In this document: positions 36,157 through 46,459 of the stretch, piece after piece
Numbering within the stretch: position 1 is the first letter of the stretch
Layout of the letters: every line of letters begins with the position of its first letter
NCBI GenBank assembly: GCA_963514095.1
Contig: OY741266.1
Location: forward strand, 5,230,522 to 5,294,521
DNA from: Eutrigla gurnardus
Taxonomy: Eukaryota > Chordata > Actinopteri > Perciformes > Triglidae
Direction of reading: 5' to 3'
Length of the DNA: 64,000 nucleotides
Made by a program: the position numbers and the translations under genes
The notes under the pieces: generated by a model
Database searches by the model: none
Seen by the model: the letters and a program-made list of their open reading frames with translations, nothing else
What the model was told of the DNA's origin: nothing

Positions 36157-39100
36157 ATGATGCACACTGAAAGAGCTCACTCATTTAGTCCTGGAGACAA
36201 CAGTAACACAACACAGAGGATCAATGATCATGATAACCCTGAACTACAAACATTTCAATATACGGAACACAATTTGTTGGATATGGAACATGACATAGAC
36301 CCGGACAACTCCCTCTTCAACGCCATCAATAATAACTGCTGCTATTACACTGATGAACAATATAACCAAATCAATAAGGATGGGAAACTATCAATTCTAC
36401 ACATTAATAGCAGGAGTCTGTATGCAAATTTTGCAAGTATCAAGGATTACCTGAATCAGTTTAAACAATCATTCAACATCGTTGCAATCTCTGAAACATG
36501 GATTAACGCAGAAAAAGGGGTGGACTTTGAATTGGAAGGTTTTGAGTTTGTGCATATGGATCGACAAAATAAAGGTGGAGGAGGAGTCGCAATATATGTG
36601 GGCAGAAACATTAACTTCAAGGTGTTGGAAAGTATGTCAATGGTTGTGGACAACATGCTTGAATGCATATCAATTGAACTGTACAAAGAAAAAAATAGAC
36701 CAGTTATCATTAGTTGTATATATAGGACACCAGGCTCATCTATTGAGCTGTTCAATGAATGGATGGAGGAAATGTTCACAAATAAGAGTCATAAAACAAT
36801 TCTCATCTGTGGAGACTTCAATATTGATCTCCTTAATCCAAATAAACACAAAATGACTGATGACTTTATTAACACAGTATATAGTATGAGCCTATACCCA
36901 AAAATCACCAGACCCAGCAGGATAACTACCCACTGTGCAACTCTGATAGATAATATATTCACAAATGACATTGTTCACAATACAATAAGCGGGCTACTCA
37001 TCAGTGACATCAGTGACCATCTGCCAGTTTTTATAGTGTATGACAATGACTACAAGACTAATCTACCTGACAATAAAACTGTATACAGGAGAGTGAGAAC
37101 AGAAGTATCAATATCAGCATTCAAAAATGACCTAATGGCGCAAAACTGGGATATTGTATACAATAGCAATAACATAAATAGTGCATATGATGAATTCTTA
37201 AAAATATTTAAAATACTATATGATAAAAACTGTCCTGTAGAAAAAATGTATAGTAAACTAAAATATGCTGATCATCCTTGGATCACAAAGGGTTTGCAGA
37301 ATGCCTGCAAAAAGAAAAATACACTGTACAGAGAATGTATGAGACAGAGAACCAAGGAGGCAGAAAATAAATATAAAAAATATAAAAACAAGTTAACCAA
37401 TATTATAAGAATAGCTAGGAAAGAATACTATAACAAAATATTAGATGATAACAAGAATAACATTAAAGGTATATGGAACATACTGAACACTGTAATAAGA
37501 AATAGCTCTAAACAATTAAGTTATCCTTTTTTTTTAAGATTATTTTTTATGGCTAGAGTGCCATGCAAGCCTTTTTATTGTTTTAGCGCAGTGGATAAGG
37601 CAGCCTCCGTACATGGGGCGGCTGCCTTATCCACTGCGCCACCGACCGCCGCACAATTACATTATCCTAAGTATTTTATTATCAATAACACTGAAAAGCA
37701 CGATATGAATGAAGTAGTTAACAGCTTTAATAAATTCTTTGTTAGTGTTGGACCTGACCTAGCAGAACAAATCCCAGATCCAGTAACATCTGAGGAGCAG
37801 AGTGACAGTTTAATAGACCGGAATCTGAGTTCAATGTTCCTCACAGTAGTGGATGAGAAAGAAATTATAAATACTGTTACCAAATGTGTAAATAAGACTT
37901 CTAAGGACTGTGATGATATTGATATGACTGTTGTGAAAAGAGTGATTGAGGGGATTTCAAAACCATTAACATACATCTGTAACCTATCATTTCAAACGAG
38001 TACATTTCCAGACAAAATGAAAATAGCAAAGGTCATACCTCTGTACAAAACTGGGAACAAACACCAATTCACAAACTACAGACCTGTGTCATTACTATCT
38101 CAATTCTCTAAAATTCTAGAAAAACTTTTCAAGAACCGACTGGACAGTTTCATAAATAAACACAAATTACTCACTGAAAGTCAATATGGATTTAGATCCA
38201 ACAGGGCAACATCACTGGCATTAATCGATTCAGTTGAGGAAATTACAAATTCAATAGACCAAAAACAGTATACAGTTGGGATATTCATAGACTTAAAAAA
38301 AGCTTTTGACACAATAAACCATGATATATTATTCAAGAAACTAGACCGGTATGGCATCAGGGGAAAAGCATTAGAGTGGATCAAGAGTTACTTAACTAAA
38401 AGGAAGCAGTTTGTGAAATTGGGTGATGCTTGCTCAAAGTGTTTGGACATTACCTGTGGCGTCCCTCAGGGGTCAGTGTTGGGCCCCAAACTCTTTATAC
38501 TGTATATCAATGATATAAGCAAGGTATCAAAAGTTTTGAAGTTGGTTTTGTTTGCGGATGACACAAATATTTTTTGTTCTGGCAGTGATCTACAAATTTT
38601 AACACAAGTGATTAATAATGAATTGAATAAATTAAAAGCATGGTTGGACAAAAATAAACTATCATTAAACCTGAGCAAAACAAGAACAATACTTTTTGGC
38701 AATCACAGAACTAATGTACAATTAGAGATACAATTACAGGGGGTTAGTATTGAAAGAGTAAATGAAATCAAATTTTTAGGGGTGATCATAGATGACAAGA
38801 TTAGTTGGAAATCACAAATTAAACATGTACAAACCAAACTATCAAGATGTATCGCAGTATTAAATAAAGCAAAACAGGCACTGGATCATAAATCACTCCG
38901 TATTCTGTATTGTACATTAGTTCTTCCATATCTCATTTACTGTGTAGAAGTCTGGGGCAATAACTACATGACTACAATACATCCACTTCTAATTCTACAA
39001 AAGAAAGCAATACGGATCATTCATGGGGCAGGATACAGGGATCACACAAACTCACTATTCTTACAGTCAAAACTCATACAATTCAAAGATATTGTGGATT

Positions 39101-39384
39101 TTCATACAGCACAAATATTATTCAAAGCAAAAAATTATCTGCTACCGGAAAATATTCAGAAACTATTCACTGGAAGGGAAGGGGGTTATAATTTAAGGGG
39201 AAAATTTAAATTCAAAATACTGAAGGCACGCACAACAGGAAAAAGTTTCTGTATTTCAATTTGTGGGGTTAAATTATGGAACAGTCTGGAGGAGACGCTC
39301 AGGGAATGTCCAAACATAAACCAGTTTAAAAAAATATATAAGGAGATGATTTTTACAAGGTACAGAAATGAGGAGGGTGTTTGA
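36157..39384 (+). CDS. LINE ORF2: endonuclease-reverse transcriptase
   Basis: 1075 codons, ATG to TGA, no stops. The APE-type endonuclease covers about residues 75-290: LHINSRSL, VAISETWIN (catalytic E), YRTPG, GDFNIDLL and SDHLPVF. The reverse transcriptase covers about residues 600-860: FIDLKKAFDTINHDIL (motif A aspartates), GVPQGSVLGPKLF and LFADDTNIF (YADD-type site with F). The C-terminal part to residue 1075 has no RNase H. The protein nicks DNA and copies the LINE RNA at the nick. A SINE has added about 47 in-frame codons at residues 457-498, between the endonuclease and RT domains. All visible catalytic residues are present. Confidence 0.9.
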   Translation: MMHTERAHSFSPGDNSNTTQRINDHDNPELQTFQYTEHNLLDMEHDIDPDNSLFNAINNNCCYYTDEQYNQINKDGKLSILHINSRSLYANFASIKDYLNQFKQSFNIVAISETWINAEKGVDFELEGFEFVHMDRQNKGGGGVAIYVGRNINFKVLESMSMVVDNMLECISIELYKEKNRPVIISCIYRTPGSSIELFNEWMEEMFTNKSHKTILICGDFNIDLLNPNKHKMTDDFINTVYSMSLYPKITRPSRITTHCATLIDNIFTNDIVHNTISGLLISDISDHLPVFIVYDNDYKTNLPDNKTVYRRVRTEVSISAFKNDLMAQNWDIVYNSNNINSAYDEFLKIFKILYDKNCPVEKMYSKLKYADHPWITKGLQNACKKKNTLYRECMRQRTKEAENKYKKYKNKLTNIIRIARKEYYNKILDDNKNNIKGIWNILNTVIRNSSKQLSYPFFLRLFFMARVPCKPFYCFSAVDKAASVHGAAALSTAPPTAAQLHYPKYFIINNTEKHDMNEVVNSFNKFFVSVGPDLAEQIPDPVTSEEQSDSLIDRNLSSMFLTVVDEKEIINTVTKCVNKTSKDCDDIDMTVVKRVIEGISKPLTYICNLSFQTSTFPDKMKIAKVIPLYKTGNKHQFTNYRPVSLLSQFSKILEKLFKNRLDSFINKHKLLTESQYGFRSNRATSLALIDSVEEITNSIDQKQYTVGIFIDLKKAFDTINHDILFKKLDRYGIRGKALEWIKSYLTKRKQFVKLGDACSKCLDITCGVPQGSVLGPKLFILYINDISKVSKVLKLVLFADDTNIFCSGSDLQILTQVINNELNKLKAWLDKNKLSLNLSKTRTILFGNHRTNVQLEIQLQGVSIERVNEIKFLGVIIDDKISWKSQIKHVQTKLSRCIAVLNKAKQALDHKSLRILYCTLVLPYLIYCVEVWGNNYMTTIHPLLILQKKAIRIIHGAGYRDHTNSLFLQSKLIQFKDIVDFHTAQILFKAKNYLLPENIQKLFTGREGGYNLRGKFKFKILKARTTGKSFCISICGVKLWNSLEETLRECPNINQFKKIYKEMIFTRYRNEEGV
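37527..37652 (-). mobile_element. Short tRNA-derived SINE inserted in frame in ORF2
   Basis: 126 bases, flanked by imperfect 15-base direct repeats ACAATTAAGTTATCC (37512-37526) and ACAATTACATTATCC (37653-37667). In minus orientation it starts GGTCGGTGGCGCAGTGGATA (tRNA-like 5' head) and ends AAAAAATAATCTTAAAAAAAAA (A tail). The middle of the tRNA head is replaced by an inverted copy, giving a hairpin GCGCAGTGGATAAGGCAGCC / GGCTGCCTTATCCACTGCGC. The insertion plus duplication is 141 bases, so the frame is kept. Confidence 0.85.
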
Positions 39385-39449
39385 TTATAACTGGGTGTAT
39401 ATTGTTTATTTATTTTGTTATTTATGTATCTTTGTGTTCTTTGTTCAGT

Positions 39450-39590
39450 ATGTGTGTGTATGTCATATGTATGTGTATGTATGTATGTATATATGTACGT
39501 GTATATATGTATATATGTGTGTATATATATATGTGTGTGTGTGTGTAGGTCTGTGTGTATGTATGTTTATATATATATATATTGTACTAT
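39450..39590. repeat. TATG/GT-rich tract in LINE 3' region
   Basis: Irregular TATG, TATA and GT words. Follows the ORF2 stop; likely replication slippage in the LINE 3' UTR. Confidence 0.85.
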
Positions 39591-40249
39591 GTGTCATCTT
39601 CAGTATGTGTGTGTATGTTGTATATTATAATACTATAAAGAATAATATAATATAATATTTTATTAGGATAAATATTCTTGAATCAGATTTATGTTTTGTT
39701 AGATATAGAACAAAGGAAATTGACAAATGACAAATGGAAGTTATTATTATTGTTATTATTAATATACTGATAAAAGGCAAAATACTTCAGTAGTATTATT
39801 CATTACAAGGGGGTGGACTAAAATAAGTTTATACTTCCTCCCACTCCCTTTCGGATATGTGAACAGAATTGATAGTTTTTAGTTTATGTTTACTCTGTTA
39901 TATATTTTTATTTTTTTCTTTATGATAATTTTGTTTTTGTTTTTTTACATGTTCGAAATAAACTATCTATCTATGTTTGAATTTGGCTCTGCTTTCTGTA
40001 AACTGTGGCTCCTGATGGTCTACATGCTGATTTACTCTACACTGGAAAGAATGAACATAGACTACTTATATGCAAAATAAAACTACTAAGTTAAAAAAGT
40101 CCCATTGAGCTTGTGTGTACACAGACACACATCCTACACATCAGGTTTTTATTTAACTCATAGGAGAGGGGGTCTCCTGTGGGTCAATAATATTCAAACC
40201 GTCTACTAGCTGTGAATAACTGAATGAAAGCAGCACAGATGAAAAACAG

Positions 40250-40250
<1 letters not shown>

Positions 40251-40338
<88 letters not shown>
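40251..40338. repeat. (GT)n microsatellite
   Basis: About 88 bases of GT, nearly uninterrupted. Confidence 0.98.
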
Positions 40339-40340
<2 letters not shown>

Positions 40341-41559
40341 ATTGCTGTGCAATACTTAGTCCTTATCCTTAAATCCATAAAATCATGTTGAAGGTGTAAG
40401 AAGATGCATGACTATACAGATACAAGTGTAATGGCCTTTTTGTGTGATTCATTTCAATGTCAATATATTTTTTGTTATAATTTTCATGATTTCTTTCACA
40501 AACAAGGTGTGTCTTTGACTTCTGTGACCAACAAGCAAAGTAATAAATTTTTTTCAGGGCAAGGTTTTTTTTTAATGGACAACCACACAGATACTTTGAG
40601 TAAAAACCAAGACTGCACACTTTAATAATCCTTTCAACCTTGATAAAGGCAGCTCAGATCAGCTGCTCCCCTTCTATTCTAATCTTTTAAAAGGGAGGGA
40701 ACTCAAATTTACTCAGAGCATTTCACTAAAAGCAAACTCAATAAAATAGCCATCAGTAGCTTAAACTATACAACAGTTTAGACAGAAGACAGACAGATGC
40801 TGCTCTGGGTAAACAGGATCCTGGTAGTTGGTCCACTGCCTGCTGTGACCAGTTTTACGCCAAATAAAATATAACATTTAAATATTCAGGGCTTCGTATT
40901 TGAAATTTGAATTTTTTTAAACATTTTTTTAATGAAGCTAGAAAGCATCTTCAGGAGCATGTTCACTGCATGTTGATTCATGGAACGCTAATAAGCTCAG
41001 ATGAACCCAAAGGTTGGATACTAGTAGAATGACATGCACTCCTTCCTACTCACATTTTGTTGTCCCACCAACTGTAAAATAACAATAAACAAATCTTGCT
41101 GCTAACTGTATTTAGAGGAAACATTAAAACATTAAAAGTTTTGAAAAAATTGTCAAAGCAATCGTAAAAAAAAAGCTGTAAGTCTTCTTCAATCCAGCAT
41201 GATGTTCATTTAGTAAATTATGGTCCATTGAGACTAATTTGTGATGCTTTAACCTGCAACAAAGGCCTGAAATAAAAAAGTGATTGGACGGATCTTTTGT
41301 GTAGATTGTGTGGACACAAAATCTCTGAGCAAATCAATTAACATTCCAGCTACAACGGGAACTGTGTACAAAGTCAAAGAGTTGAAAGAGAGTATTTTAA
41401 TAAAAGGTCAGTGTGTGATATATCCAACCCTGTTACAGTATGTACCTCTGAAACATGTCCACCATCTGACCTTCCACTAACTCTGAACATGCCTGTAAGA
41501 GTGGATGCCTGTTAGCCAAAATATGTTTTTCATGTAACATCTTTGAAGCCCTCGCTGGC

Positions 41560-41563
<4 letters not shown>

Positions 41564-41618
<55 letters not shown>

Positions 41619-41619
41619 C

Positions 41620-41653
<34 letters not shown>
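41564..41653. repeat. (GT)n microsatellite
   Basis: About 90 bases of GT with GCGTGCGTGC interruption near 41615-41626. Confidence 0.98.
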
Positions 41654-41655
<2 letters not shown>

Positions 41656-43915
41656 GACAGAAACAAAGAGGCAGAGTTACTACTTCTCTCCTCTGGTTAT
41701 AAAAACACAGTGACCGCCAGCGCTGGCAGACACTTGGTCTAGCTAATATTAAATCCCTGAAAAACACACATTATTCTATATAAGGTCGTCCATTTTGAGT
41801 TCTAAACACAAGAATGAAAAGGTCGATCACATGGGAGGTAAAATATTTAATGAAAATGAACCTTTATTTATGGCAGATCACCTCTCACATCATCTGGAGA
41901 ATGTTTTCAGTGGGATCTGCTGGAGTCTAGGGGGATGTTCAGGTTCGGGGAGGTTGTTGTATCAAATATTTGACATCTTGATTCGTTTTATTAAAGTGCT
42001 GTGTGCTTAGCGGTGTGTTATAGCTTCCAGCAAAGTAAGAGAAATATGCATAAGCACACAGGCAGAACAAGACAATGAAGAATTACCTCACATACTAACT
42101 CATATACTGTATTTAGAGTATAATTTTAAGTATTATAAATAAATTAGAATACTTCAAAAAAACATGTACTTGATCTGAAAAGAATCAGAGAAGGAAACAC
42201 CAACATTTTTAAACATGGTGCATTTTGCAGCTAATATTTCTACCTGGTTGCCTCCAGTCCCTGGTCATCTTTCCACAGAAACGCAGCCTGACTCAAGTTG
42301 ACATGGAACTATCTATTAAATATCATATAAAAGCGAAGAAAAAATAACCTGGTTTGGCTTTGGTCAAGCTGAGTCCTCAAGTGGGTTTGGTTTGCCTCAA
42401 GACCATTTTGTTGAGATGAAAAAACGTCCTGCTTTCTTCCTAAAATATGAGTTTATTGATGCAAGTTAAGGTGGCTTTGATCTACTATTCAAACCCATTC
42501 ACTTCCCAATAATGTTTGTTTCAACCATGCTGGTCTCAGCCAGAGATAAGGACTTGGAGATGAACTAACGTACTTATCACTGATCCTGCACCAGTCAGCC
42601 AGCAAGCTGTATTGTAGGTCATAATGCTTAGCAGCAAGATTATAGCAAGAAAGACTGAAGCACTTGAAGCTCTAAGAGGTTCCAGACACCTCAATGTCAC
42701 AACTGTTCCTGATACAAAACTGTGGCCAACAGAGTTCAACTGGTCCTCCAAAGAATGTAGGCCTTCCCTGACCCAATGAGTCAAACATTAAAGTCAAACT
42801 TCCTGTTAGGATACATATTGTGACATTCCTGTCTGCAACAGTGCATCAGTTAAAGGTCGGACGTTGTTAATTTTTTTTGTGGGCCTTGGATGTTGTGATC
42901 TCCAGAACGGAGCAGGAGTCAGTGAGATTGCCTCTGCCAAATGTAGCTAAATACTGCCACCTGTTGGTCTGATCAAGTACCCACAGAGGTTAAACATCTG
43001 CATCACCAGTTAATGGGTACTTGGGAAGCAACAATAACATCAATCTGTTTAAATAAGCCAAATGCTGCCATCTTGTGGTCTTATTGATAAGTAACAATGG
43101 AGCGGGATGACTTGTGGCATTGATCTCCACTCATGAGCTGTTTACAGTTTTTTTCAGTCGCTAACAAGCGTTTGTCCAACCAGTTGTCACATTTTCAAAA
43201 CTCTAAACACAATTAGCACACCATCGGTCTTTTGTGGCCATACTATTCACACATTTCATGTTGTTTTCACACAATATGCAGTCAGTGAACACATTTCAAC
43301 AATGCTTACATTTTCTTAACAGACAAGCTATACCTCCCAACAAAATTATGGATTGTTTTTGTATTATTTACGAATGTTAACACACAACATCCCACAATAG
43401 CAAAAACAATATTCCAAACCTCAGATACAGTATAAAATCCTCTGCTTCTGCAATGATATCAGTTCAAAAACAATATTTCTCAGCTGATAAAAAACAAACA
43501 ATTGAATAATTGAAACACAGCTGATTTATGTTGGGTAAATTGGGCCAACCACAGCTGATTCCAGTGTGGCTTAGACTCAGTGGCAGGGGTTATTTTTTTC
43601 TATTACATTGACACTTATACAGTGAAAGGAGGACTTTGATGAGTGATGTATTCGCAAACAGAAACAGAAAAAGACAAACATTTTATCTGGGCTTTTTGCT
43701 GTTTTTTTTTCCAGAATGCTCTTGTTTGTTTCATGGATATTTTCTTCAATGTAAGCAATACTGTAAAGCTTTTTCTGTTCTATCATACTGTAAGCAGTAT
43801 TTCTACTGTACCTCCTGTAGTAAACAGTAAAGGGGAAAAAAATGATTTGCTTTTTACTGGAATGCTTTTGAATGTGACATAAAGTTCCAAACGAAGAAAT
43901 TTAGTGTAAAAACGG

Positions 43916-44716
43916 CAGTGTTGGGAACGTTACTTTAAAAAAGTAATTAGTTATAGTTACTCACTACTTGTTCCAAAATGTAACTGAGTTAGTAACTGAA
44001 TTACTTTATGATAAAAGTAACTAGTTACCAGGGAAAGTAACTATTTGCGTTACTGTAAAAAAAAAAGTTGCTTTATGTCAAAGAATTTGGATTTTTCTTG
44101 TAATGAGATGGCAAACTGTAGTCTTGTAGTCTACTCCTATAGTCGCGTAGCGTGTAGTCTTGTGTATAAAAATTGAGATCGCATTCTCCGCACCTCGCAT
44201 GCGGGAATAACTTGAGGAGAAATTATACAGTGGGAGACGCTTTTTCTGTCATATATCACATAATGACGGCGAGACCCCGGTGCCTCCACGAGCCGCCGGG
44301 CCGTTCATCATCATCATCATCAACACCGTCTTCACCATCCGCACTCCACAGCTGCACCGGATTCCCGTCCAACACCAGAATGGCGGGACACCGGGGCCCG
44401 CGTGGCCCTCGCGCGCCGCTCAGACCAGCAGCAGCCCCAACTCCGGCTCCAGCTCGCGGCAAGTTTGCACGTTTCTCCACGGACAACAGGCTGCCGAGAC
44501 CAGGCACGAGCGGCGCGCAAGCAGAACACGATCCTGACTTTTTTTTTTAACCGACAACCGACAAATTCAATTCATAGTAACGCACCGCATTTAACGTTCA
44601 GTAACGATAACGGCGTTGTAGCGACGGAAACAGTAATTAGTTAGATTACCCCGTTACTGAAAAAATAACGGCGTTACCTAACGCCGTTATTTTAAACGGC
44701 GTTATTCCAAACACTG
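43916..44716. mobile_element. hAT MITE with perfect 8-bp target duplication
   Basis: 801 bases. Ends CAGTGTTGGGAACGTTAC and GTTATTCCAAACACTG. Flanked by AAAAACGG at 43908-43915 and 44717-44724, an exact 8-base duplication as expected for hAT. Subterminal GTAACTAGTTAC-like words and ACGCCGTTATTTT are typical of an abundant fish family. The interior is the GC-rich module at 44263-44545. Confidence 0.92.
44263..44545 (+). repeat. GC-rich module inside the hAT MITE
   Basis: Shares CTGCACCGGATTCCCGTCCA and CCACGGACAACAGGCTGCCG with the modules at 18888-19050 and 21541-21850. Has a (CAT)n run at 44309-44325 in the same relative place as the (GAT)n run of copy D. It lacks the 32-base block shared by copy D and 23413-23444. 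Confidence 0.75.
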
Positions 44717-44904
44717 AAAAACGGTGGATTGCATGTTTTGCATGCAAATACCTGTAAAACTGAAACATAAAAGTCCATGCAGTTTTTGTAATGTCAACAA
44801 TAGCCAGTATTTTGAAACCTGATGTACTTTGATTGACTGCATGTACATTGGAAATCTGACTCAAAATGAAATTATTCTGTCAAAGAATAACACATGTTTT
44901 CACT

Positions 44905-46285
44905 TCACAGTGTTCTCCTCGACCTATCTGCTGCGTTCGACACAGTCAATCACCAAATCCTCCTCTCCACTCTGGCTGAACTTGGCATAACTGACTCTGC
45001 TCTCGCCTGGTTTACATCATACCTGACAAATCGCACCTTTCAGGTCACATGGAATGGCTCTATGTCCAAACCCTGTTCTCTGGACACGGGTGTCCCTCAA
45101 GGCTCAGTATTAGGACCGCTTCTGTTCTCACTATACACCAGATCACTAGGTTCTGTTATCACATCGCATGGATTCTCCTACCATTGCTACGCAGATGACA
45201 CCCAGCTGTTCCTCTCTTTTCCCCCGTCCTCTGACACCCACATTGCAACTCGCATCTCGGACTGTCTGGCTGACATCTCTGTCTGGACAACTGCACATCA
45301 CCTCAAGCTTAACCTGAATAAAACCGAACTCCTCTTCATCCCAGGGAAAGACTGCCCTTGCATGGACCTGTCGGTCACTGTCGAGGGCATCACAGTATTG
45401 CCGTCGTCAACTGCGAGGAACCTGGGTGTAATCCTCGATGACCAACTATCCTGCACCCCCAACCTCACTGCTGTGGCCCGATCCTGCAGATTTGCCCTCT
45501 ACAACATCCGCAGGATTCGGACCCTCCTCACAAAGGACGCAACGCAACTCTTGGTCCAAGCACTGGTCATCTCCCGCCTTGACTACTGCAACTCTCTCCT
45601 GGCCGGACTCCCGGCCTCTGCGATTAAACCATTGCAGCGTATCCAGAACGCTGCAGCACGTCTTATCTTCAATCTACCCAAATTCTCCCATGTGACCCCC
45701 CTCCTCCGTGACCTCCACTGGCTCCCTGTAGCAGCACGCATCCAATTTAAGACGATGACACTGGCCTTCAGGGCCATCAATGGAACGGCACCCATCTACC
45801 TTCAAACACTGGTCAAACCTCATTCCCCGAAGCGAGCACTTCGCTCCTCTACTTCAGCTGGCCGGCTGGTACCACCATCGCTGAAATCAAACAAATGTCA
45901 CTAAGCAAAGTCCAGACTCTTCTCTGTTCTGGCGCCTCAGTGGTGGAACGAACTCCCGACTAATGTCAGGACAGCTGAGTCATTTGCCATTTTCCGAAAA
46001 AGGCTCAAGACTCACCTGTTCAGACTTCACCTCGACTAGCATGCCCCCCCCCCCAAAAAAAAAAAAAAAAAACACCCTTACCTATAGCACTCTGATCGTA
46101 GCACTGTTGCTCTTGAACTACTAGTTTACTCAGATGAGGACCTAACACTTGTTCTACTTTTAGCTCTTACTTTATCGGCAATGATTCGTTGTGGTTTCCT
46201 TGTTTCCTTCTTTTGACAAATGTACTTATTGTAAGTCGCTTTGGACAAAAGCGTCTGCTAAATGACCTAAATGTAAATGTAAATG
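44905..46285 (+). pseudogene. L2-like LINE, 5' truncated, one nonsense codon
   Basis: Begins inside the reverse transcriptase at LLDLSAAFDTVNHQILL (motif A), then GVPQGSVLGPLLFSLYT, CYADDTQLFLSF (catalytic YADD), HHLKLNLNKTELLF. A TAA at 45902-45904 interrupts the C-terminal part, which continues in the same frame (APQWWNELP, RKRLKTHLFRL) to TAG at 46037-46039. The 3' UTR ends GTAAGTCGCTTTGGACAAAA, GCGTCTGCTAAATGA and an (ATGTAA)n tail. Endonuclease and early RT motifs are missing, so it cannot move. Confidence 0.9.
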
Positions 46286-46459
46286 TTTTGGTAAAGTTAG
46301 TGTGTGCAGAGAAAGATGTGTTCTATTTTGAAATGAAGAGTAAGTATACATTTAACAAAATGATCCATTTGGCCAATTGTGTTTTGTAGGTGTGAGTCTG
46401 TGTTAAGAGATTAGAAAAAGTATGGGTAAGCGCTTGTTAGCGATTGAAAAAAACTGTAG

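Larger units (their letters stand above)
35418..39975 (+). mobile_element. Two-ORF LINE (L2/CR1 group), 5' truncated, ORF2 open
   Basis: Contains ORF1 then ORF2, a short spacer of 44 bases between them, a 3' region with a TATG microsatellite, and a typical ending GGGGTGGACTAAAATAAG, CATGTTCGAAATAAACTATC followed by TATCTATG. The in-frame stop TAA near 35426, without an ATG before 35522, indicates that the 5' UTR and start of ORF1 are missing. A small SINE sits in ORF2. Age looks recent: both ORFs are open. Confidence 0.88.
39976..43143. other. Intergenic, no gene recognised
   Basis: AT-rich. Contains two long (GT)n tracts, at 40251-40338 and 41564-41653 (the latter with three GTGC interruptions). 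A pair of similar phrases, AATGCTGCCATCTTGTGGTC (43062) and AAATACTGCCACCTGTTGG (42949), is a common fish repeat word. No exon or RNA gene seen. Confidence 0.6.
43144..46459. mobile_element. mariner-like element with TA duplication, hosting nested insertions
   Basis: Left end CAGTTTTTTTCAGTCGCTAA (43146) and right end ...TTAGCGATTGAAAAAAACTG (46456) are inverted copies, each bordered by TA. Removing the nested hAT (43916-44716) and L2 (44905-46285) leaves about 1.1 kb. The remaining sequence has no transposase, so it is a deletion derivative. Other ends of the family lie at 46540-46655 and 48306-48450. Confidence 0.75.
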
